Part shown: piece after piece, positions 1-6,679 of the stretch
Numbering within the stretch: position 1 is the first letter of the stretch
Layout of the letters: each line of letters starts with the position of its first letter
Assembly (NCBI GenBank): GCA_902796455.1
Contig: CADBPH010000090.1
Span: forward strand, 1-10,725
DNA length: 10,725 bases
Reading direction: 5' to 3'
DNA from: an uncultured Bacteroidia bacterium
Lineage (GTDB): Bacteria > Bacteroidota > Bacteroidia > Bacteroidales > UBA932
The notes under the pieces: generated by a model
Databases searched by the model: none
What the model was told of the DNA's origin: nothing
The model's input: the letters and a program-made list of their open reading frames with translations, nothing else
Translations under genes and position numbers: made by a program

Positions 1-599
1 CCCAGAATGGCGTCGGGAAAAGTGCCCAGGGAATTGCCTTCAAGAAGGACAAATTCACCCTGACGGAGCGGAATTTCTTCTGGGCCTGCAAAACCCCCGA
101 AACCATGACCACGAACGATACAGGGGACAACGGCACCTTCAACCGGGGCGGCTGTTGCGCCGTCCTGACGCACAAGGAAACCGGCGTGCAGCTTTTCGTG
201 ATGAACACGCACGCCTGTCTGAACCGTGAGCCCCGCGATGCCTTTGCCTACGTCTATGCCGACATGGAGAAGAAATTCAATACCAAGCAGTTGCCATCCG
301 TCTTCGTCGGCGACATGAATGCCAGCTATTCGCAGGAATCCTCCGCCACTTACCGGAAATGGTGGAAAGACTCCTACGATGCCCTGGCCACTTCCGGAAA
401 GATATCCGGGCCTGCCGGCACGTACAATGGTTTCAATCTGGAGCGGGACATGGCCACCGCTTCCCGGATTGACTACGTCTATTACCGCGGCTCCCTCGAA
501 CCCTTGCACTACAGCTGCAACGCAAAGATATATGAAGGCTACTACCCCTCCGACCACCTCCCGATCTACTGTGATTTCAACGTAACAAACAATAACTAA
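1..599 (+). CDS. Endonuclease/exonuclease/phosphatase (EEP, DNase I-like) family protein, 3' part
   Basis: The reading frame is open from base 3 at the window edge to TAA at 597-599, so the N-terminus is missing and the ATG at 105 is probably an internal Met: the frame upstream of it also reads as good protein. Visible EEP-fold motifs, in order, are NTH (His codon 210-212), VGDMNAS (from 306; the usual form is GDFN, with metal/phosphate-binding Asp and Asn), RIDYVYYRG, and SDHLPI close to the C-terminus (catalytic-type His at 555-557). The family is Mg-dependent and cleaves phosphodiester or phosphomonoester bonds in substrates ranging from DNA to sphingomyelin and inositol phosphates; the substrate here cannot be read. 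The gene lies 10 bases before a lipoprotein GDPD gene, presumably in the same operon, which favours a role in envelope phosphodiester turnover or scavenging over DNA repair. No signal peptide can be judged because the start is outside the window. Confidence 0.86.
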   Translation, partial: QNGVGKSAQGIAFKKDKFTLTERNFFWACKTPETMTTNDTGDNGTFNRGGCCAVLTHKETGVQLFVMNTHACLNREPRDAFAYVYADMEKKFNTKQLPSVFVGDMNASYSQESSATYRKWWKDSYDALATSGKISGPAGTYNGFNLERDMATASRIDYVYYRGSLEPLHYSCNAKIYEGYYPSDHLPIYCDFNVTNNN

Positions 600-609
600 T
601 CCATTCAAG

Positions 610-1548
610 ATGAAACGAATCCTTTCTATCCTCACGGGCCTATCCCTGGCCCTGACCGTCATCTCCTGCGGGACAGCGCGGCGCGCCGGCCTCCCCTCCG
701 AAAAACAGTATGCCAACCGGGCCGAAATGATCACCGCCCAGATCCATGATCCGAATTCGAAGTATGTCGTCGTCATCTGCCACCGGGGCGACTGGCGCAA
801 TTATCCGGAGAATTCCATCCCGGCCATTGAATCCATCATCCGCATGGGCGCGGACATGATGGAACTGGACCTGAAGCGGACCAAGGACGGTGTCCTCGTG
901 CTCTGCCACGACAAGACCCTGGACAGGACCACCAATGGAAAAGGACTTGTCAGCGACCATACACTTGCTGAAATCAAGAAGTTACGGCTGAAACGGGGAC
1001 ACGGTGTCGCCACAGACAGCCTGCGCATGCCCACGCTCGAAGAGGCGCTCCGCGTCTGCAAGGACCGCATTACGGTGAATGTGGACCAAGGGTATGAGTT
1101 TTATGACGAAGTGCTGGCCATTACCGAGAAACTCGGCGTCACCGACCAGATCCTGATCAAAGGGAAGAAACCGATCGACGTCGTCAAGAGTGACATGGCC
1201 AGGCATGCCCACAACATGATGTACATGCCGATCGTCACTCCGGATAATGAGCTGTTCAAATCATACATGGAAACCGGAACCGTACCGCTGGCCTATGAGG
1301 TATGCTTCCGGGAACTGTCGCCAAAGACCAAGGACTGCTTAAAGAAAATCCTCGACAGCGGTTCCAAAGTCTGGATCAATACCATCTGGGGATCCCTCTG
1401 TGCTTATCTGGACGACGATGCCGCCGATGCGGCGGGCGATCCGGCCCTTATCTATGACCAGGTCTTGGCACTCGGCGCTTCCATGATCCAGACAGACCGT
1501 CCGGAACAGCTGCTGAAGTATCTCCGTGCCAAAGGCCGGCACAATTAG
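610..1548 (+). CDS. Glycerophosphodiester phosphodiesterase (GDPD) family lipoprotein
   Basis: 312 residues. Residues 1-20 form a lipoprotein signal peptide: Lys-Arg, a hydrophobic stretch, and the lipobox VISC with Cys20. The residues after the Cys are GTARRAG with no acidic run, so the surface-export signal described for some Bacteroidota lipoproteins is not evident and a periplasm-facing location is more likely (inference). The GDPD TIM-barrel motifs are intact: HRG (58-60), PENS (66-69), ELD with E85 and D87 as metal ligands, and HD (100-101) followed by DRTTNG. GDPD enzymes hydrolyse glycerophosphodiesters to glycerol-3-phosphate and an alcohol. The C-terminal part (WINTIWGSLCAYLDDD, then IQTDRPEQLLKYL) fits the Bacteroidota GDPD subgroup and the conserved end of the barrel. 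The ATG at 610 gives the signal peptide directly and has no Shine-Dalgarno sequence. The TAG stop overlaps the opposing ribF stop. The exact substrate is unknown. Confidence 0.92.
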   Translation: MKRILSILTGLSLALTVISCGTARRAGLPSEKQYANRAEMITAQIHDPNSKYVVVICHRGDWRNYPENSIPAIESIIRMGADMMELDLKRTKDGVLVLCHDKTLDRTTNGKGLVSDHTLAEIKKLRLKRGHGVATDSLRMPTLEEALRVCKDRITVNVDQGYEFYDEVLAITEKLGVTDQILIKGKKPIDVVKSDMARHAHNMMYMPIVTPDNELFKSYMETGTVPLAYEVCFRELSPKTKDCLKKILDSGSKVWINTIWGSLCAYLDDDAADAAGDPALIYDQVLALGASMIQTDRPEQLLKYLRAKGRHN

Positions 1549-2438
1549 ATGCCAGCCAGCCCCTGCAACCGTTGCAGGCAGGTCTCCCGGTCGCGGGAGA
1601 GCTGGGCCGACAATTCCGACAGGGAGGAGAAGCGTTTCTCCTCCCTGATTCTTTCCAGGAAGGCAACCCGCAGGTCCAGCCCGTAAATATCCTCGTCAAA
1701 ATCAAAGATGTGCGTCTCCACCGTCACGGATGAACCGCCGACCGTAGGCCGGGTCCCGATGTTGCACATCCCATGGCGCAGCGTACCTTCCAGGACCACT
1801 TCGACCAGATACACCCCGTTGCCGGGCAACAGCTTGAGTGGCTCGTAAAGCTGCATGTTGGCGGTCGGGAAACCCAGCGTCCTGCCCAGCCGGTTCCCGG
1901 CCACGACCACCCCGTGCAGTCCGTAATGGTACCCCAACATCTCTCCAGCACGGGAGACATTGCCTTCGGACAGGGCTGAGCGGATCTTCGTGGAACTCAC
2001 GGTCACGCCGTCCGTGGAGAAACTGGGAGCCGAAAGAACCGACAGGCCCAATGATTCCGCCACCCCGCGCACCTCTTCCGGTCCCAGGCAGTCGCTCCCG
2101 ATCCTATTGTCATACCCCAACATCACGGCCGATGCCCCGAAACGCCCGACAATCACCTCCTCCAGGTATTCCCGGGCCGTCATCCGGCTGAATGCACGCG
2201 TAAAGTGAAGGACAGCGACCCGGTCCACGCCGAGGCCTTCCAACAGCGTTTTTTTCTCCTCCAGGGAAGTCAACAGGCGCAACGAGCGCGCATCATTCTG
2301 CAGGACCGTCCGCGGATGGGGCCAGAAAGTCACGACAAGACTTTCTTCCCCCCGGGAGCGGGCCGCTTCCACCAGGGAGTCAATCAGAAAACGGTGTCCC
2401 AGATGGACACCGTCGAAAAAGCCAGTCGCTACAACCAT
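1545..2438 (-). CDS. ribF: Bifunctional riboflavin kinase/FAD synthetase RibF
   Basis: 297 residues, close to the usual 300-310. The N-terminal nucleotidyltransferase domain (about 1-165) has GFFDGVHLGH (6-15, the HxGH-type ATP site), VTFWPHP (36-42), GYDNRIG (108-114, in place of the more usual GYDxRFG) and SSTKIRSAL (148-156). The C-terminal riboflavin kinase domain (about 167-295) has GRTLGFPTAN (185-194, flavin/ATP loop), NIGTRPT (226-232) and ETHIFDFDEDIYG, with E241 as the likely catalytic base. The protein phosphorylates riboflavin to FMN and adenylylates FMN to FAD in the cytoplasm. The ATG at 2438 is the only credible start: an in-frame TAG at 2462-2460 lies upstream with no ATG, GTG or TTG between. 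The protein therefore begins right at the first beta strand and lacks the roughly 10-15 residue lead seen in E. coli RibF. Its first 10 bases overlap the end of the upstream glycogen gene, which suggests translational coupling. It is the last gene of the operon. Confidence 0.96.
   Translation of the reverse strand: MVVATGFFDGVHLGHRFLIDSLVEAARSRGEESLVVTFWPHPRTVLQNDARSLRLLTSLEEKKTLLEGLGVDRVAVLHFTRAFSRMTAREYLEEVIVGRFGASAVMLGYDNRIGSDCLGPEEVRGVAESLGLSVLSAPSFSTDGVTVSSTKIRSALSEGNVSRAGEMLGYHYGLHGVVVAGNRLGRTLGFPTANMQLYEPLKLLPGNGVYLVEVVLEGTLRHGMCNIGTRPTVGGSSVTVETHIFDFDEDIYGLDLRVAFLERIREEKRFSSLSELSAQLSRDRETCLQRLQGLAGI
1562..1600. repeat. Two adjacent perfect inverted repeats at the convergent gene junction
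   Basis: Repeat 1 is CCTGCAA/TTGCAGG (1562-1568 with 1572-1578, 3-base loop; the dyad itself is 8+8 around one base). Repeat 2 is TCTCCCG/CGGGAGA (1583-1589 with 1594-1600, 4-base loop). Both arms match perfectly and the hairpins are 4 bases apart. They start 13 bases after the GDPD stop codon and lie inside the last 19 or so codons of ribF on the other strand. No T-run follows on either strand, so they are not textbook intrinsic terminators. With no intergenic space here, they are the best visible candidates for 3'-end formation or pausing of the plus-strand transcript. The structure is certain; the function is a guess. Confidence 0.45.
2429..2438 (-). other. 10-base stop/start overlap between the phosphorylase fusion gene and ribF
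   Basis: On the minus strand the ribF ATG (2438-2436) lies just before the upstream gene's TAG stop (2431-2429), in a different frame. No Shine-Dalgarno sequence precedes the ribF ATG. This arrangement is typical of translational coupling, in which ribosomes finishing the upstream gene start the next one (inference). Confidence 0.75.
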
Positions 2439-5400
2439 CTTACCAGACCGAAATCCTGTCTATGGGGAAGCAGCGGGTTCTTGGCATACATGCGGGTTGC
2501 CACTTCGTACATGCCGGTCCGTTCCGGAAGGATCGAAGCCTGGTAAGTCGCCACGCCGTCGTGGAAATCCGTCATCTCGAACGCGCACTTTTCCTGGATA
2601 TGAAGCCGTCCCTTCCGGTCAGTCGTACACAGGAGCATCTCCACACCGATGTCTTCCGGGGAAAGATTCCCGATGCCGAGCACCACTTCGGAATGCAGCA
2701 AATTCTTGTCAGACAGACTGTAAGAGAAATCAGGCTGGGTATTGGACATCACCTCGATGTTGCCCCACTCGCGCTCGACATTGCGCTTCCAGGCCGCAAT
2801 CTCCCGGGCCATCCGGTAATCGTCCGCGACCATCTTGGCCGAACGCTCCGCCTGCGGGACATAGTACTGATTCACATAGTCCGTCAGCATCCGGTTGGTC
2901 GTGAAGTTGCAGGCCACCTGGGCAATCGTATTCTTGATATAGCCGATCCACTGGGCGGAACGGCCCGTAGCTTTGTCCGTGTCATAATAAATCGGAGCGA
3001 TCTCCTTCTCCAGGATCGTGTAGATCGTGGCGGCATCCAGTTCATTCTGGTAATTCTGGTCGTCATAGGTACGCTCCTGCGGCAGGGCCCAGCCGGCACC
3101 TTCCTTGTACCCTTCCACCCACCAGCCGTCCAGGACGGAGAAGTGCATGACCCCGTTCATCGCCGCTTTCTCGCCGGATGTTCCGGAAGCCTCCTGCGGA
3201 CGAGTCGGGTTGTTCATCCAGACATCCACGCCCTGCACCATCCGTTTGGCAAGGGTGATGTCATACCCGGGGACGAAGACAATCTTTCCGATGAAACGAT
3301 CCTGCTTGGACACATCGATAATGTGCTTGATCAGATCCTGTCCCGCTTTGTCGGCCGGATGGGCCTTGCCGGCAAAGATGAACTGTACCGGACGGGCCGG
3401 ATTATTCACGATGGCATCCAGACGGTCCAGGTCGCTCAGCAGCAGGGTTGCCCGTTTGTAGGTGGCAAAACGGCGCGCAAACCCGATGGTCAGGACATCA
3501 TCCCGCAAAGTCTTGCGGATCGTAACAATCTGACTGGGAGAATAATGGCTCCCCAGCGCAGGATTCGACAGGCGTTCCTTGATCACTTCGATCAACTGCT
3601 TCTTCATCGCCCGGCGTACGTTCCAGATTTCCTCGTCGGAAACGGAATAGATCCCCTCGAAGCAGCGCTTATCATAGTGGTGGGTCTGGAATTCCGGACC
3701 GAACACTTTCGCATGCAAGGCTTTCCACTCCTTGGATGCCCACGTGGGATAATGAACGCCATTGGTCACATAACTGACATGCAGCTCCTCAGGAAGATAG
3801 CCCGGATACATATTGGAGAAAATGTCCTGGCTCACCTTGCCGTGCAGCATCGAAACACCGTTGATATTCTGGGAAATATTGGCCGCCAGGTGGCTCATGG
3901 AGAATTTCTCGCCGGGGTCGTCGCCATGGATCTTGCCCAGGCCCATGAGGGTTTCCCAGCTGATTTTCAGCCGCTGGGCATAATGACCGATGTACTTGCG
4001 CATCAAGCCTTCGTCGAAGGCGTCGTGACCGGCAGGAACCGGCGTATGGGTCGTAAACAGGGACGATGCGCGAACCACTTCCATCGCCTCCGCGAAGGAG
4101 AGGTCTTCCTGCTGGATGTATTCCCGCAGGCGCTCCAGTCCCGTGAATGCGGCATGTCCTTCATTGCAATGGTAAATCTGCGGATGCAGTCCGAGGTGCC
4201 GGAGAGCCCGGACGCCGCCGACGCCCAGCAGCAACTCTTGCTTGAGGCGGTTCTCCCAGTCACCGCCGTACAGGTGATGGGTCACCTGGCGGTCCTCGGG
4301 AATGTTCGCTTCATAGTCTGTATCCAGCAGGTACAGGTCGGTACGGCCGACAGCCACCTTCCACAGGCGGGCCGTGATGTTGCGGCCCGGGAAGGCCACA
4401 CTGGTCGTCACCCATGTCCCGTCCTCTCCGCGGACCGGTTCGATCGGCAGGCGCATGAAATCCTGTGCATCGTAATGGGCGACCTGCGCACCCTGGGCGG
4501 ACATCACCTGGGTGAAGTATCCGTATCGGTACAGGAAGCCGATCGCCACCAGGTTCACGTTCATGTCGCTGGTTTCCTTGAGATAGTCACCGGCGAGGAT
4601 TCCCAGACCGCCGGAATAGATTTTCAGCGAAGTATCCAGACCGTATTCCATGCAGAAATAAGCAATGGAGGGATCGGTCCGCTGGGCTTTCAGCGCCATG
4701 TACGCATTGAATTCATCCATGACGGTACCCAGCTGGGAAAGGAACTCCTTGTCTGCGGCAAGGGCTTTGAAGCGCTTGAGGCTCACCGTATCCAACACCT
4801 CCATCGGATTATGGCCGGAACGGTGCCAGACCTCCGGGTCAATGGCCTTGAACAGGGCCTTGGCACTGTCGTTCCAGCACCACCAGAGGTTCTTGGAAAG
4901 GGTTTCAAGCCCGGAGAGGGCCTCCGGAAGATGCCGGGTCACCATCACGCTCTTCCAGGAAGGCGCATTAATTTCTATTTTTTCAAAATACATGGGTTTG
5001 TCTTCTGCAGTTTCAATGTAAGCCTCTCGCCTGGATTGCATCTTCTCCAATGCCAGTGCATACGCTTTTTGATAATAAACAATTTGATTCTCCCAGAGAG
5101 CGATGGACGCGACCTCGCGTGCATTCTCCCGGTACTGCCGGCGCTCATCGGAGCTGTGTCCGGCTATTTCGCGGATTCTCCCGGAGACCTTCTCCACGAC
5201 CTCCGCATAATTGGAATCGTTGCGCTCCACGACCATGACACCGGGATGCGGGCGGTCGCCGTAATGCGACTCCACCCATTTGCCGAACCCGGCAAGGGTC
5301 GTCGTAAGCGTGGGGACCCGGAAGGCGGCCGCCTCCAGCGGTGTATAACCCCATGGCTCATAATAGGACGGGAAGAGCGCCAGATCCAGACCGACAAGCA

Positions 5401-6670
5401 AGTTGTAATAGGTCATGTTGAAGATTCCGTCATTCCCGTTCAGGTACGACGGAACAAAGTACACGTTCACCTTGCTGCCGGAAGCATTGAGCAGCCCGAC
5501 CTCCCGGAAACGGCGTGTAATCTGGTCGCTTTCCGGATACATCAGGTTGTGGGAAACCTGGGTTGTGTAAGGCCCGACATCCTTGCCGGCCAACTTGGCG
5601 GCAAGCGTCTTGTCCGGGCCGTTGTGCCCGCCCGGAATCATGATGAAAGCATGGATGCTGCGGCCGTCATATCCGCTTTGCACCAAAGAGGAAAGCGCGT
5701 CGATGAAGACATCGATCCCCTTGTTCCGGTATTCGTAGCGGCCGCCGATCCCCAGCAGGACGGCATCCTGCGGGACATCTTCTCCCGACATGGCGGAAGC
5801 CACATCGATCAGCCGGCGGCGGGCAGCGGAACGCATGTCCACATATTCTTCCTCCGTGGAAGGGGTGAAACTGTTCTCGAAACCGTTCGGCGTCACGATA
5901 TCCACCTCGCGGCCCAGGAAACGGGCGCATTCTTTCGCCGTAATCTCACTGACCGTCGTAAAAACGTCAGCGTTGCAGGCGGACTTGGATTCCAGGGAAT
6001 GACGGGCAATGACATTGAACTGACGGGCCATCGCGTCTCCATCGTACGAATCCATGTTGTCATACAGGGGCAGGTTGTTGCCGGCCAGGCAGCGCCCGAC
6101 GACCGTGGCGTGGGTCGTGAACACCGTGGCAACGGGAATCTTGGTGCCCTTCAGGTAGAGCAGGCCCGCACCGGTCTGCCACTCATGGAATTGGGCGACG
6201 ACCCGGTCCGTGGATGTCAGGTTGAAACGCCAGAAACTCTCGATCACCTTCCCGGCCGCATATCCGAAAATGCAGGACTCCTTGTAGTCCCAGTTGCCGG
6301 TAATGGAATCCACGCCGAAGCGCTTCCAGTATTCCGTCAGGATCCGGTTCTGGTCCGGGAGGAACTGCTTGAAATCTACGAGGATAGCCAAAGGAGACCC
6401 GGGGACGTTCCATTTCCCCAGCCGGATACGGAGCCCTTCGGATGCCGCCTGGGCCTTCCAGGCACGGTACATCTGATGATCCTCGATAAAATCGGGATTC
6501 TGTTCGGTATCCATCCAGACATCCGGACCGACCAGGATATGGTGCCGTCCGAGCTGGCTCCGCAGGTATAATGATTTCGTGGCGATGACGGTATAGATAC
6601 CGCCTACTTTGTTGCAAACTTCCCAACTGACTTCAAAGAGATAATCGGGGATAAGGTTCTTGTCAGTCAT
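2429..6670 (-). CDS. glgP: Fusion of GT3 glycogen synthase and DUF3417/GT35 alpha-glucan phosphorylase
   Basis: 1413 residues, no signal peptide, so cytoplasmic. Residues 1 to about 550 are a GT3 (eukaryote-like, UDP-glucose) glycogen synthase: FEVSWEVCNKVGGIYTV (12-28, donor loop), FHEW (161-164), VTPNG (259-263), and PSYYEPWGYTPLE, whose E438 and E446 form the GT E-x7-E pair. Residues about 568-660 (including LSKNLWWCWND) are DUF3417, the usual N-terminal domain of TIGR02094-type alpha-glucan phosphorylases. Residues about 668-1300 are the phosphorylase: YFCMEYGLDTSLKIYSGGLG (671-690), NEGHAAF (836-842), TNGVHYPTWAS (969-979), the phosphate/substrate stretch GFARRFATYKRA (1063-1074), and EASGTSGEKAAMNG with K1168 as the PLP lysine. 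About 110 further residues form a beta-rich C-terminus. One half adds glucose from UDP-glucose to alpha-1,4-glucan; the other releases glucose-1-phosphate. Both halves look complete (about 560 and 850 residues), with no frameshift. The ATG at 6670 puts the GT3 motif at its normal position; it is 9 bases after the GH57 stop and has no Shine-Dalgarno sequence. Confidence 0.95.
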   Translation of the reverse strand: MTDKNLIPDYLFEVSWEVCNKVGGIYTVIATKSLYLRSQLGRHHILVGPDVWMDTEQNPDFIEDHQMYRAWKAQAASEGLRIRLGKWNVPGSPLAILVDFKQFLPDQNRILTEYWKRFGVDSITGNWDYKESCIFGYAAGKVIESFWRFNLTSTDRVVAQFHEWQTGAGLLYLKGTKIPVATVFTTHATVVGRCLAGNNLPLYDNMDSYDGDAMARQFNVIARHSLESKSACNADVFTTVSEITAKECARFLGREVDIVTPNGFENSFTPSTEEEYVDMRSAARRRLIDVASAMSGEDVPQDAVLLGIGGRYEYRNKGIDVFIDALSSLVQSGYDGRSIHAFIMIPGGHNGPDKTLAAKLAGKDVGPYTTQVSHNLMYPESDQITRRFREVGLLNASGSKVNVYFVPSYLNGNDGIFNMTYYNLLVGLDLALFPSYYEPWGYTPLEAAAFRVPTLTTTLAGFGKWVESHYGDRPHPGVMVVERNDSNYAEVVEKVSGRIREIAGHSSDERRQYRENAREVASIALWENQIVYYQKAYALALEKMQSRREAYIETAEDKPMYFEKIEINAPSWKSVMVTRHLPEALSGLETLSKNLWWCWNDSAKALFKAIDPEVWHRSGHNPMEVLDTVSLKRFKALAADKEFLSQLGTVMDEFNAYMALKAQRTDPSIAYFCMEYGLDTSLKIYSGGLGILAGDYLKETSDMNVNLVAIGFLYRYGYFTQVMSAQGAQVAHYDAQDFMRLPIEPVRGEDGTWVTTSVAFPGRNITARLWKVAVGRTDLYLLDTDYEANIPEDRQVTHHLYGGDWENRLKQELLLGVGGVRALRHLGLHPQIYHCNEGHAAFTGLERLREYIQQEDLSFAEAMEVVRASSLFTTHTPVPAGHDAFDEGLMRKYIGHYAQRLKISWETLMGLGKIHGDDPGEKFSMSHLAANISQNINGVSMLHGKVSQDIFSNMYPGYLPEELHVSYVTNGVHYPTWASKEWKALHAKVFGPEFQTHHYDKRCFEGIYSVSDEEIWNVRRAMKKQLIEVIKERLSNPALGSHYSPSQIVTIRKTLRDDVLTIGFARRFATYKRATLLLSDLDRLDAIVNNPARPVQFIFAGKAHPADKAGQDLIKHIIDVSKQDRFIGKIVFVPGYDITLAKRMVQGVDVWMNNPTRPQEASGTSGEKAAMNGVMHFSVLDGWWVEGYKEGAGWALPQERTYDDQNYQNELDAATIYTILEKEIAPIYYDTDKATGRSAQWIGYIKNTIAQVACNFTTNRMLTDYVNQYYVPQAERSAKMVADDYRMAREIAAWKRNVEREWGNIEVMSNTQPDFSYSLSDKNLLHSEVVLGIGNLSPEDIGVEMLLCTTDRKGRLHIQEKCAFEMTDFHDGVATYQASILPERTGMYEVATRMYAKNPLLPHRQDFGLVRWL
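4965..5095 (-). other. AT-rich junction between the GT3 and phosphorylase halves, with a start-like Met560
   Basis: This stretch encodes about residues 526-569, the linker between the two enzymes. By eye it is clearly richer in A/T than the GC-rich coding sequence on either side. Met560 (codon 4993-4991) is followed by Y-F-E-K-I-E-I-N using A/T-rich codons, as at many Bacteroidota gene starts. It directly precedes the first residues expected of a stand-alone DUF3417 phosphorylase. The segment may be the relic of a former gene boundary or a working internal start; no Shine-Dalgarno sequence or clear TAnnTTTG promoter element is visible upstream. Confidence 0.4.
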
Positions 6671-6679
6671 CTATTTCTA

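Noticed and set aside
105..107. ATG at 105 as the true start of the EEP gene
   Set aside because: The preceding 34 in-frame codons read as plausible EEP sequence, and starting here would remove the N-terminal half of the fold with its first metal-binding residues.
1562..1600. Classical rho-independent terminator
   Set aside because: The two hairpins are perfect but no T-tract follows on either strand, so they are reported only as inverted repeats with a possible role.
2462..6571. 1369-residue open frame on the plus strand, opposite the fusion gene
   Set aside because: It is in exact codon register with the real gene and follows from the absence of TTA, CTA and TCA there. Its translation has no recognisable motif and no start signal, whereas the minus strand encodes two well-conserved enzymes.
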